This document shows, one piece after another, positions 22,570-33,605 of a stretch of DNA of 64,000 bases; within the stretch, counting starts at the first letter, position 1, and every line of letters starts with the position of its first letter. Source of the stretch: Furcasterigmium furcatum. Its lineage: Eukaryota; Ascomycota; Sordariomycetes; Glomerellales; Plectosphaerellaceae. The stretch covers positions 4,614,082 through 4,678,081 of the forward strand of contig BCIA01000004.1 of assembly GCA_001599815.1 (NCBI GenBank), given 5' to 3'. The position numbers were made by a program, and so were the translations under genes. The notes beneath the pieces were generated by a model, which saw only the letters and a program-made list of their open reading frames with translations, had not been told where the DNA came from and ran no database searches.

Positions 22570-24600
22570 GCAGCGCAGCGCTTCTAGGCGGGAGGTCGAC
22601 TACCTCCTTGACATGACAGTCTCGAAGAGATCGGAAGATCAGCACGAGGGGGAGATATCGTCAGACACATTCATGCGACCAAGGATGTAGATATGGAAAA
22701 GGGAGGCTGCCTATCGGGGGCATTATGGCATCACCCCATGGGAATGGGCACGGTGGCGTCTCAGGCCGGCGGCCCGCCATGGTCGTCCTTTTTCGTTTGG
22801 TTGGCGCTTTGATTTTGGGCATTTGTACTACCACTAATCCACACCAAGGGGATCATACCAGAGAGATACACATGATGGCCCTGTCTGAATTTACGACGGC
22901 CAGAAGAGATGAGAGCACGTTCTGATTGTTTCATCCCGTCCCATCCCAAGGTTTCGATGTCGTTCGAGGCAAGGTCGCGCCTGTGACTGGTAACACCAAT
23001 TCCTTCATCTCCGCAGGTCGGCTGGTTCACAACAGCAAGATGAAAATCTGCCAGACGTCTGCAGGAGAAACAAACACTGCATAGCCCAGAGTCAGAGCGG
23101 TGAGTTCGCTGTATTTCCCATATGTAGATGACACGCAGGAGGGAGTGATCTTGGCATAGTGTCCCTGCCCCTTGCCCCCAGCCTCTGAAGCCCTCTTGCC
23201 CCGCATACCCTCATCCGTGTCCGTTCTCTCCACGCCAATGCTCAGTACCTTCGCTTGTCCAAATGAAGCTCTCGACGATTCCCTCTACCATTCTGTGCCA
23301 ACCCGTGTTTTATTGTCGCTGTGGAGAAGTCAAGCTTGGGAGTCACCACGCTTGGTCGTCCAACCAAGTGAGGAGTTCCGATGTCTTGTTGTCGGGCTCG
23401 CAGACCGGTCGTATGGGAGTGTTGGGCAGGCTGTCCTCTCCCGGGCCCATCTATGGCACTCATAGTCGTGTCGCTTTTGTCGTCCAGGAATAGGCGATTG
23501 CCGTGTGAATCGAAAGTCGAAATTCAAATTGGTGCAATAGGAGTCGGGTGGCCGGGGCCTCGGATGAGACGATGCATGGAAATAGACAGTGTGGTTAGTA
23601 AAGGCCACCTCGGTTGGAGGGGGGATTTCCTTACCCCGATTCGCCTCCTGGGAAACGATCTCATCCCTCTTGTTCCGAGAGAGCAACGCAAGGTGCCTTC
23701 CGATCAGACACTGGGTTGACCCTCGGACGGAGTGGGGCGTGACGGGACGGGGCGATGACCGGGTCGGGGGCTGACGGAGCCTGGATGGCCGGCCCGTGTG
23801 GAGTCAAAGGAATTTTGGCGATGCCATCAAGAGTGGGTCGGGCAGCCGAAGGTCTCGGGGGTTGTTGGTCGGGGCTGACGGGCTATTGATGCGTGGTGGA
23901 TAGGTGCCTGTTGGACCGTCCAAGCGCTGGCAAAGTCGCGTGACACGGCATCCGTCAGAACGGGCTGGTGGTGGCTGGCTTGAGGGGTGCCGGAGCGCAT
24001 CGACAACGAGCCAGCCGTGCCGGCGTGTCCTTGTGTTACTGGAAGATGTGGCACGGGCGTTGAAGGGCGCATGCTGGCACGAGATGGTCGTTGAGGCGGA
24101 AATGAGTGGTCGTAGCTGGCGCAGGGCGCATGGGAAGGCGATCGGGATGCAGACTAATTAGGTCGGAGGGGGGGAGGACGGTCGGTTGTCGTTGGGAGGT
24201 TGGTGCTGTGAGCTGTGCGTGCTTCTTGGGTTGGCGTGGAAAGTGTAAGAATTGAGGGGAATGAGACAGCAGAAGAGGTGCTTGGTGTGATAGAATAGAT
24301 GACAGGAGGCGGTTGGCAGCATGGATGGGATTGCACCAGGACGTTCAGTCGTGTTCTTTTTGTAGTACTTGCAGATTGGGGACCAGACAGGATTCTGTCA
24401 CTTGCACGCCAAGTTAAGCGCCCCCGTTTTCGGTTTTCGGTTTTCGGTTTTTGGTTTGGGCCTTTCCTGTCTTTCTTTCTTCCAGGATCTGGGGCACAGG
24501 AAACGGTCAGTGTACAGGAAACGGGATATCAGCTTTCAGATTTCGGTAGAGTGCTGGCTTGGACTGAATACTGACAGAGGCGCTGGGCTCGCCTACTTGG
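22570..24600. other. Gene-poor intergenic tract
   Basis: About 2 kb after the glycosyltransferase with only short overlapping frames and no recognisable product. A small GTTTTCG tandem array is annotated separately. May hold regulatory DNA for the CCCH gene; nothing specific seen. Confidence 0.45.
24426..24446 (+). repeat. Short GTTTTCG tandem repeat
   Basis: Three perfect copies of the 7-base unit GTTTTCG followed by a degenerate fourth. Lies about 160 bases upstream of a TATA-like box. Confidence 0.8.
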
Positions 24601-25481
24601 TATAAAAGGGGCCGTTTCCTGCGACTCTGAGAAGGCATAGGGAGATTCCATGGATCACGCACCTCTTCATCCCCCTTCCTATTCATTCATCCAATAACCA
24701 TACCAGTGTTCACTCGGCACTTCAATTCCGCCCCAACTACTGCATCTTCCCGGGAAGCCCGCCCGTTGCTCCCGTCAGTCAGTCCGCCGGCACCCAGTAG
24801 ATTCAGATTCAGCCTTGCCCCCTCCCCCTGCCCGCACGCCGCATCATCCTCTGATTCACCCGTCTCGACTCGGGTCGCAATCAGGCAACGGACGCAATTG
24901 TTATTCGCAGCTGTTTGTGCATCCGGCCAACTCTTCACCCCTACAACCACCCCGTCCCGTGTTCTACACTGCGACGAGTACCCTCGTCCGAGTTCACGAT
25001 TCACGACGTGCAGCGGCGCGTCTCATTTCAACATCGCGCGATTCGACTGCGGCGACCAGCGAGAGCGCGCGCGTAAAAAAAGCAAGCAAGCACCCATAAC
25101 CAACCCCTACGAGCACGCCCCCCGGTCGCGACTTACATCCATACATCCATACATCCATCCGTACATCCTTCCTGCCTTCCCAGCGGCTACCTCACTCACT
25201 CACCCACCCATTCACTCACTCACGGCCTACCTACCTAATTGCCTGTTATACCTACTACCAAACTACGACGCCGCCAGCCTCCAACGCTCCTGCAAACAAC
25301 CCGCCACCCAGCAAACGAACAAGGGCTGAAACTCGACCATCCCGCCCGGAAACCTCCTCCTACTCTTCTTCTCCTCCTTCTTTTTCCATCCAACAACAAC
25401 AACAACTCGTCTCAACTCCACAAACCCTTCCTCTTCACCCCCCTGTCCGACAGAAGGACCGGACCCCTCAAGAGCCAACCA
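24601..25481 (+). promoter_or_regulatory. TATA box and very long leader of the CCCH gene
   Basis: TATAAAAG at 24601-24608 is the best TATA box in the window and is followed by a CCAAT word at 24691. The next 800 bases are C/T-rich with almost no G. They contain tetranucleotide tracts of the CATC/CATA type (about 25137-25170) and CACT/CACC type (about 25190-25225). This looks like a long transcribed leader ending at the ATG 25482, with several upstream open frames. Leader identity is inferred. Confidence 0.55.
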
Positions 25482-27187
25482 ATGTTGTCCAAGATGTCGA
25501 CCCCCGGAGATATCATGACATTTGTCGAGCGCTATCAATCCTTGCGTGCCCACCAAGACAGCTCCGACGGTCTCATCAAGGCAGGGCCGGCCTCCCTCCC
25601 CCCATCTGTCTCCGTACTGACATCCCCCCAGGACCTCATCCTCCACTGTGATAGCACTGAGAAGACGCTCCGCGAAGAGATAGCACGTTTGATCCAGGAA
25701 CTCGAGGTCCACAAGCTCGACCTTGCCGCCGCCCAAAAGTCACGGAGAGAGTTCCAACAGCAACTCCGGTCCGCCGAGTACTCCGCCGGCTATCAAGCTC
25801 ACGTCAAGGAGCGCAATCCATACGTCCTCGTCCTCATCGACGGAGACGGCCTCATTGTGCGTGGTTCTCCCCCCAACATCCTTTGTCATGTCTCCACCAG
25901 GCCCCGCGACTGACTGCTTCCTTCCAGTTTCACGAAGAGTACATCAGACAAGGCATCGATGGCGGCAAAAGGGCTGCCTACGACCTGAGAAGGGCCGTTG
26001 CTGATAAATGCGGTGACCTTGCCGCCGAAATCGAAATCGTCGCCAAGGTCTACGCCAACCTGTCTGGTCTGTCCAAAGCCATGCGCCGTGATGGCAGCAT
26101 CGACGCCGAGAGCGACCTAAAGGAGTTCAGCCTGGGCTTCACCCAGGCCAAGGCCTCGTTTGACTTTGTCGATGTTGGCCACGGTAAGGAGAGGGCCGAC
26201 TCCAAGATCAAGGGTATGTCCTATGACACGTCCCCCGTCCCGTCACCTGCTGACCCGCCTCCAGAGACCGCCAGGTGGAACTTGAAAAATATAAACTGCA
26301 AGCACATCCTTCTGGGCGTCTCCCATGATGCTGGCTACGCCCCCTTTCTGGACGACGTCATGCAGGACGAGGATACACGCTCGTGCATGACCGTCATCGA
26401 AGGTGTCCCGACCGTCCGAGAGCTGCGCAAAACCAACGTCAACATCATACATCTTGATCACATTTTTCGAAACGACAAACTCGTTGACCGCACCGGTATC
26501 ATGGGTGCCGTGACCGCGCCGTTCACCGACAGCTCCTATTCTCGCCAAAACTCCATCGCCATGACCTCGACCACCACCTCCGCATCGAGCCCGTCCAACC
26601 CGGGAGCGAGCCCACCTAGCACTTGGGCCGTGATTACGGGAAAGGCGAGCCCGCCACCCCAGATCTCCCTGCCCTTGGCACACAAGAAGATCAACAACAA
26701 CCTCGCGAGGGCGCCCTCGCAGGTCCTTGTGGCCAAGCCCCCGTCGCCGTCCTGGGACCCCGGTGCGCGCGGCCTCGACCCCGTCATCTCCTGTAACCAG
26801 GCGGTGCTCGACACAATCAAGAAGCGCAAGGACAGCGCCAAGCTCTGCAACAACCACTACCTCCGCGGACCCTGCACCAAAGGAAGCGAGTGCTGCTTCG
26901 AGCACAAATACAGGCCCAACCCCGAGGAGCTCAAGGCCATTGCGTTCCTCGCACGCCTGAACCCGTGCACCAAGGGCCAGGACTGCGATGTGGACAATTG
27001 TATATACGGCCATCATGTGAGTACCCCACGCGACGGTCCCGGCTGGTCTTCTCCATCAAATAACTAACATCCAATCCAGTGCCCAAGTACCACCGCCGGC
27101 GTTTGCACTCACCCCTTTTGCAAGTTCAGGATCGAGGATCATCCTCCCGGAACCAAGTTCAAGAATGCCCACATCAAGGATAACTGA
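25482..27187 (+). CDS. CCCH zinc-finger protein with NYN-like N-terminal domain
   Basis: Four exons (25482-25856, 25928-26213, 26265-27016, 27080-27187), 506 aa. Seen: an N-terminal coiled-coil (about 45-95), then a domain opening with YVLVLIDGDGLIFHEEY and containing LGVSHDAGYAPFL and HLDHIFRND, resembling the fungal DUF7923 domain whose IDGD start recalls NYN nucleases. A Ser/Pro-rich linker follows, then a zinc finger C-x8-C-x5-C-x3-H (LCNNHYLRGPC...CFEH), a second finger C-x5-C-x4-C-x3-H and a Cys/His-rich tail (CPSTTAGVCTHPFC). Probably RNA-binding; whether it cleaves RNA is unknown. Intron 2 is 51 nt, in frame and stop-free, so its retention would add 17 residues. In-frame ATGs at 25482 and 25494 are both possible starts. 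Confidence 0.85.
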
Positions 27188-27901
27188 AGAAGTATCGGGG
27201 AGCGGAGCGGAGCGGAGCGGTGGTGAGGATCTTTGAGCTTGACTGGTTTGGCTGGCTTTGCTGGGCAAAGTCGCACTGGTGTTCATGTAGCGGTACAGCT
27301 CTCGAGGAGCATTTCTGGACTGGTGGGTGCGGCGGGAGGTAATTCCCACAGTTGGAATCAGATTGACACTTAGCCCAACTGTACAAGACATGTCAGGACT
27401 CTCTCTGCTTGGGGAGAGTAATGGGGGACTAACGAACCAAGCTGCTCAAATCGCCGTCCCTATTAAGTTACCGCCCACGTGCATTTCCAGCGTCTAATAC
27501 TCAGATTCTAGTGATGTAAACAGAAGAACGGGAATATTAGAAGTGGGACAGTAGCTTCCATTCTCTTTGAGTCCAGTGCCATGGATGGCAGCACTCTGCA
27601 GGGCACTCAGTGTTTAAGTAACCAGACCCACTGTCATCCATGCTGACTGCCCAATGGGGTAAGCACAGTCGGAGGGGCCACCCCAGATGTCTCGACCCCA
27701 CCAAACCTAACCTGACGTCCAAAATCCAGGACACTGGTGCAATTGCTCCAGCTTCGAACCACACCCAAGACCAAACAACCCCTCCACGCCGCGACCACGA
27801 TAGTCGACCCCAACCACGACAGCGTCAATAATACACCCAAGAGACCTACACCTACCTCCTCGACGCCGGCTGAGCCCCCAGAGCCAGCAGCCCTCCACGC
27901 A
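27188..27901. promoter_or_regulatory. Upstream region of SRP19 with GGAGC repeat and possible leader intron
   Basis: Starts with four GGAGC units (about 27200-27220) in the 3' flank of the CCCH gene. Near its end lies a credible intron, 27659-27729 (GTAAGC donor, CTAAC branch, TCCAG acceptor), inside the leader of the SRP19 gene. From 27730 to 27901 the frame is open and continuous with the SRP19 frame. Confidence 0.5.
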
Positions 27902-28783
27902 ATGTCCCACGCCCGAGTAGAGGAGGTGTCCGACTCGGACCTCGAGGGCTCTGACCCCTCCGAGGTCGACATTGACGACTTTGCCGACACAGACATCATC
28001 CGCCGTGTCGACCCCAAGAGCGCAACGCCCGCCCAGTCCAACGTCCTCTCCGCCGCCTCCACGCGACCACAGCCCGCCCCTGGCGGCCCGACTCGCGGCT
28101 CCCTCTCCGGCGCCTCCCAGCCGCACGACAACTTCCACACCACAAACGACGCAAAGCAGTACGCCGACTACCATTGCCTCTACCCCGTCTACTTCGACGT
28201 CACACGCACCCGCGCCGAGGGCCGCCGCGTCGCCTCCCACCTCGCTGTCCGCAACCCCCTCGCCCGCGAGATCGTCAACGCCTGCGCCGTCCTCCGCATC
28301 CCGACCCTCTTCGAGCCCGCCAAAACCCACCCGAAGGACTGGGCCAACCCGGGCCGCGTCAAGGTCCGCATCCCCTCCGACGCCGCAAAGGGCCGCCCCG
28401 CGCCCTCGGCGCTCCCGCAGGCCATCAACAACAAGCACCACCTCTACCTCCTCATCGCGGAGCACCTCCGCGCCCACCCAGCCACAGAGGACAGCATCAC
28501 CCTCCGCGCGCGCATCCAGGGCGTGCCCCCCGCCATCGAGCCCGGCAAACCCTGGCCGCGCCCCGCCGTCCCGCGCGGCTGGAAGATTTCGGAGCTCTTG
28601 CCGTTCATCAGCCCGGCCATGACCGGCGGAGGTGTCAGCGAGAACCTGTTCAAGGACATGATGAAGGAGATGCAGGGCGGCGGGGATCCCATGGCCGCCA
28701 TGATGGGTGGGCAGGGCGGCGGAGGCGCCATCGAGGAGAAGGAGAAGGGCAAGAAGGGGAAGAAGGGTAAGGGCAAGGCGTGA
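27902..28783 (+). CDS. sec65: Signal recognition particle subunit Sec65/SRP19
   Basis: Single exon of 293 aa from the ATG at 27902, which begins MSHARVEEVSDSD as in fungal relatives. Role: binds helices 6 and 8 of SRP RNA and helps load SRP54, so ribosomes making secretory proteins reach the ER. Seen: acidic N-terminus, SRP19 core from about residue 90 (YHCLYPVYFDVTRTRAEGRRV, REIVNACAVLRIPTLFEP, HPKDWANPGRVKV, NKHHLYLLIAEHL), then a Gly/Met-rich stretch (MMKEMQGGGDPMAAMM) and a Lys-rich tail GKKGKKGKGKA typical of Sec65. The open frame extends 165 nt upstream without a stop; a spliced upstream ATG could lengthen the protein. The next gene is convergent. Confidence 0.93.
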   Translation: MSHARVEEVSDSDLEGSDPSEVDIDDFADTDIIRRVDPKSATPAQSNVLSAASTRPQPAPGGPTRGSLSGASQPHDNFHTTNDAKQYADYHCLYPVYFDVTRTRAEGRRVASHLAVRNPLAREIVNACAVLRIPTLFEPAKTHPKDWANPGRVKVRIPSDAAKGRPAPSALPQAINNKHHLYLLIAEHLRAHPATEDSITLRARIQGVPPAIEPGKPWPRPAVPRGWKISELLPFISPAMTGGGVSENLFKDMMKEMQGGGDPMAAMMGGQGGGGAIEEKEKGKKGKKGKGKA

Positions 28784-29077
28784 GTACGGGTTTGCATGGA
28801 ATGGCATGGCACGCAACGGACAGCACGTGCGCAAGGCACATGGCAGGGCCACGGCATGAAAGCGCCCTCAGCAGAGAGCTTCAGGGGCGGCGGATAGTAC
28901 AGCACTGCGCTGGGACGGGATCTCGGCCTACCGAGATACATGAGACGAGCGAACACCTAGAGTCAAGCAAGGAAATACTTATTCAGGGCTCGGGGGGGTA
29001 TCTGATCCTACCTAGTCATACATAGGATGGCGGTAGTGAACGACGAAGAAACAGACACGCCATGATTGTAATGCACT

Positions 29078-32000
29078 TTACACGGCCGCCAGCCGGCCTT
29101 GGAGCCCCTCCCACTCCCGCGATCCAACAATCTGCACGTCCCCTCCGCTGCCGGGGACCATCTTCCCGTCCAGGCCCGGCAGGCGAATATGCAGCCTCGC
29201 CGCCGCCGCGTTGCGCCGGATCGCCTCGATCTTCTTCATCGCATCGCCACTCGGGGCAACGTCCTTCTTCCGCGCCGAGACGACCTCGGATTTCTCGACG
29301 ACTGAGTTGCGCCAGCTCTTCCAGGCGGCGAGATCCTCCATCTGCTTCGCGGCGTGGTACTGAGGCGTGCTCTTCGCCGGCCGCCACGCCTGCTTGTCCT
29401 TGGGCAGGGCCGAGAGATCGTACACCTTTGCGTTCGTCGCGAACCGCACCAGCTCGCTGAGCGCATCTCTTCCTTCGGCGGTGACCAGCTTGCGCCGCTG
29501 CTCTGCCGCACTTGCCGGCTTGCGGAGCGGCTCGGCGAGCCAGTCGTAGCTGTGCTGCTCCGTCGTCCGGGCGCGGCGGTTGTCCTCGCGCAGGTACCGC
29601 ACCGCGGCTTGGAGGCTGGCAATGTCGGCCTTGAGGGCGTCCATCTCGCGCGCGGTGGCCACGGCGCGCTCCTGTCCCGACTTGGCGGCGCCGGCATCGT
29701 TGGCGCCAGCAAACGCCTTGCTGTCGCCCGCGATCTTCTTCCAGTTGTCGCGGTCCGCCTCGAGAGCCTTGAGCTCGCGGTCCTGCTTCTCAATGTCGTC
29801 CTTGAGAGCGGTGGCACGCTGCTTGGCAGCGTCGATCTGCGCCTCCAGGTCGGCGATACGGGAGGCCTTGGCATTGGCATCGCGCATGCGGGACTCGAGC
29901 GTCTCGATCTTGAGATGTGCTGTGCTGAGGTTCTCGTCCCGCTGGGCGATGGTGCGGCGGGCCTCGTTGTGCTCCTCCTTAAGTCGCCGGATCTCCTCCT
30001 CCGCATCCACAGGCACCGTCTTGAGGGCCTTCAGCTCCTCGGACCGGAGCTTCCAGGGCGCAGGCTCGACCTCGAATTCCTGGGTCTGTGTGAGATCCGT
30101 GCTGAGAGCTGCCAGGTCCGAGACCTGCTGGGTGAGTGTCCTGAGCTTGACCAGGTAAGAACCAAAGAGGTCTGACTCGTTGGCCGACGTGATCGTGAGG
30201 ACCGTCTTGAGGATGGTGTTCTGGACCTCGGCATACGTGTAGGGTTCTGTGCGGCCCTCTTCGTGCAAGAGCGTGTGCAGATCGAGACCGATTTGGCGGG
30301 CCAGGCCGGCAAGTTCTCGGGTGGCCTCCTCGCAGCGTTCGAACGCCTCTTGGGTACCGCCCTCCTGCAGCAGGGACAGGGATCTGTTCTTGAGATCCTC
30401 CAAGGCCCGCACCGCTTTGCCCGCGATGACCTTGGTGCTTCTTGTCTGACTGATCGCGAACTCCGATCTCTTTCCAAAGTACTGCGCCATGTCGTCTTCC
30501 TCGCTGTTCTGGGGTACAACCCTCTGCACCATGCCACGAGTCGTGACCATGGCCGTGGCCGCAGATTCAAGATGACTTTGCATGACAAGAGCCCTCATAT
30601 GGATATCATCAGCAAAGCTCTGCAGGCCCTCAGCGATGTGCACCTCGGCGAGATGAGTCATGAGAGCAATCGTCCGCTGCAGTTCGCTCGCGCACTTCTC
30701 CTCCTTCAGCTCGTCGCGCCTGAGACCGTCGATCCACCCGTTGAGGGCTCTCTCGACAGGCTCAAGTTCAAACAGGGCATCGGCGTAGCGTTGGAACTCC
30801 TCCATGGAGCAGTGGCTGATGGCGTTGATGAAGCGGTCACACATGGCGGCGACCCAGGCAAGCTTGTCGATGGCATCGCAGCCGGCAAACACGTCGTCCT
30901 CGTGGCCGGGCTGTGTCTGGCTGCTGACGCGCTCCCTGATGAAGTTTTGGAGCAGGCCAGCCTTGAACGCCAGCCTCTTGAACCTGAGCAGCGCCAGGAC
31001 AGAGTCTCGATCCTCCTGATAAGTCTCGGGAAGGAAAAGTTTGACAATCTCCAGGTGCTGCTCGGCCTCCTGCGCCTCCAATCGCCGCAGCTCAAGGTCG
31101 ATGGTCTTGACCTGGGTCTTTGCGGCAGAGATCTGGAGCTTCAAGTTAAGATCCATCATGGCACGCGACTTGCTGTCGAGCTGCTCGGATTCGGCTTCAG
31201 TGACAGCGTGAGACGCGCGCATGTCTTCCAGATCTCCTTGCAAACTTGTGACGAGCTCTCTGAATCGGGACAGCGTGTACTCCATGTCTTCCATAGCCTC
31301 CTCCTGCTGGCCAGCGCGACGAGCCTGCTCGGTGATGACGGTGTCTTTGAAGTCGAGCTCTTGCTGCATCTCCTTGGCGTTCTGGACGTGGTTGATTTCG
31401 AGCTCGTCGTTGATCTCCTTCAGGTTTTCGAGATCCTCAATGACAGCCTTGAGCTCCTCCATCTGCTCCGCCATGCTCATGTTGCGCTCAGTGAGATCCT
31501 CAATCATGTCCTCGGCTCCCAGAGCGTTATCCAGCTGCTGCCGGAGATCCTCGACTGCGCCCTCAGACTGGCCCAGCTTCTCCTTTGCGGCGTCGTACTG
31601 CTCCTTGACAGCGCCGTACTCGCGGAGGTCGTCCTCGAGAACCTTGACCTGGTCCCTCAGCTCCTCCTCCTGCGCCTGTGTGAGATCGCGCAGTCGCAGC
31701 AGCGCTTCTCGCAAGCGTTCGTTGGTCCTCTCCATTTGGAGCCAGCCAGTGCTCGACCTCTCCTCCGGCGTCATGCCGTTGGAGAACTCCTGGTTCTCCT
31801 CTCGCAGGATTTCAACCTCGAGCTCGAGCTCCTCTGACTTGAGCTTCAGGGCTTCAAGCTCCGCCTTAAGAACCTCTGCAGTCTCTTCTGCCATTTCCCT
31901 GTCCAATGTAGCGAGCTCCATCGCCGTGTCGTGCTCGGCCTGCATCTGCTCGATGGTCTCAAACTTGGACTCCGCTTCCTTGAGCTGCTTGCGCAGCTCG

Positions 32001-33177
32001 GTGTTCTCTGCTTGTTGTGGCTGGTACTTGGTCTGTAGCTTCTGGATGATGGACTCGTACTTGTCCCGCTCGTCCTGTATTTTTTCAAGCTGCTTCATCT
32101 TCTCTCGGTCCTCCAACCTCTTGCGCTCCATAACTCGCAACTTCGCCTTGAGGTCCTCGATTTCCCTCGCGGCGGCGGTGTTGTTCGTGGCACCGGTGGT
32201 TCGGGATGCGGCACTAGTAGGAGCCTTGGTGGTTGCGGTGGTCGTCTTGCCCGATGTCAGCCTCTCTAACGCACTGGTCCTAACCTGCACTGGACTGGAG
32301 GTTGACGGGGACAAGGTCGCGCCTTTAGCGGGCGAGCCGCCCCTGCCATCCTCCCCGCTGTCAGGCGGCGAGCCTTGGGTTCTCCCAGCTTGTGAATCGG
32401 CAGACGGCCGGCGAAGGGGATCTACCTTTGCTGATCCCCTGCCGGCCATGGACAACCTGTTGCTCAAAGGCCTTGCTGCCGCGGTGCCACGTCCGGTGGA
32501 CGACGATGTCGAAGGCTGCCGGGTGACTCGAGAGGAAGGGATGGGCGGCGGGCCCATGGAGGTTCGTACCCCGGCGGCGCCGGGGCGTGTTTTGGTCGTG
32601 GCAGAAACAGCTCGTGCATTGGAAGGGGTGCTCGTCCGAGAAGGCGCGGTACTCGACGCAGCCGAGCCAACCTGTTTCGTTGGCGACTTTGTAGGGGACT
32701 TTGAGAAGGTCAGCAGGAGCCTAGGGGGTTCGGTAGTGCAGCCGCGAGACAACATACCCGTGTGATGCTGCTGGGTCGGGTAGCTCGCGGGGCCGGGCTG
32801 GGACTGGCAGCATTAAGGCTCATCCGTTTACTCAGGCCAGGATCCGCGGCGCTCGACAGGCGTCCTGTTCCGGGAGCAAAGCTGCTCGGACGGGTCGACT
32901 TCCTGACAGCAGGCTTCGCAGCCGGTGGCGGTGGTGCGGCGGTAGCAGGGGCTTGGGCGATGATAGTCAGAGTCGTTGGCCGCACAAACATTCCGTGGCC
33001 CATTTCGCAGTCGAAATAGCGCTCGCCCTGGACGCTGCCATCATTCTTGCCCGTGTCCTCCTCAAGCTCAATGCCGACCCAGTCGCCGGCAGCAAAGTGG
33101 GTGCTGCCGAGGAAGCGCACGACGGCATTGCGGCCGTCAGTCAGCTGCGCGATCTGACCGACAGCTAGATCCGACAT
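29078..33177 (-). CDS. ro-3: Dynactin p150-Glued large subunit
   Basis: Two exons, 33177-32758 and 32698-29078, give 1346 aa; intron 59 nt with GTATGT donor. Role: dynactin arm that holds microtubules and the dynein intermediate chain, needed for nuclear migration and retrograde transport; Neurospora mutants are ropy (ro-3), yeast name NIP100. Seen: a CAP-Gly domain (about residues 5-72) with FLGSTHFAAGDWVGIELEE and GHGMFVRP, a basic Ser/Thr/Pro/Ala-rich linker to about 310, a long coiled coil (about 315-650), the dynactin central region (about 680-960) and a second coiled coil near 1040-1200. Length matches fungal p150. Its codon bias creates two long antisense frames that are not genes. Very sure. 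Confidence 0.95.
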
Positions 33178-33605
33178 GTTGAGCGCTTCATCGAGGGGCT
33201 CGGGGGGTCATAGTCGTCGGAGAGGTGGATGTTGATGTTTCCAGGTTCAGAGAGGTTGCTGCACTGTCCGAGACCTGTGCTGGACACTGACTGGCCCGAA
33301 AGGGGACGCGTGCCGATGGGGTAAACGCGACGAACCAAGCTCCGGATTACGTCAGCACGAACGGGCCGGCCCTCTACCCCTAACCCCTGAATTTTTGTCG
33401 GTCCGTCACCTTAAGCTCACATCAGCATCGATCATCGTGAGATGGGCACATACATCCCAAGGGAAGAGTGTAGCTTCATCACACTTGTACATAGTACTGG
33501 TTCCCCTCTAAGGGCGTCTCAAACTCCCAAATCGATCTGCAATATTTTTTCAACCAAGCGCTAGTTCAATAACACCGTCGCAATGGTACATCGATCAATC
33601 CTGAA
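33178..33605. promoter_or_regulatory. Region between dynactin start and HMG-box gene end
   Basis: 428 bases between tandem minus-strand genes. Holds the 3' UTR of the HMG-box gene and the dynactin promoter. No other feature seen. Confidence 0.5.

Noticed and set aside
24426..24446. GTTTTCG array as telomere-like or CRISPR-like repeat
   Set aside because: Only three units, no spacers, and not the TTAGGG telomere unit.
26243..27016. 257-codon minus-strand frame opposite the CCCH gene
   Set aside because: Antisense shadow of a well-supported coding exon.
30263..32765. Two long open frames (over 500 codons each) on the plus strand
   Set aside because: They lie antisense to dynactin p150, consist of Leu/Ser-rich shadow sequence created by its coiled-coil codons, and show no domain.
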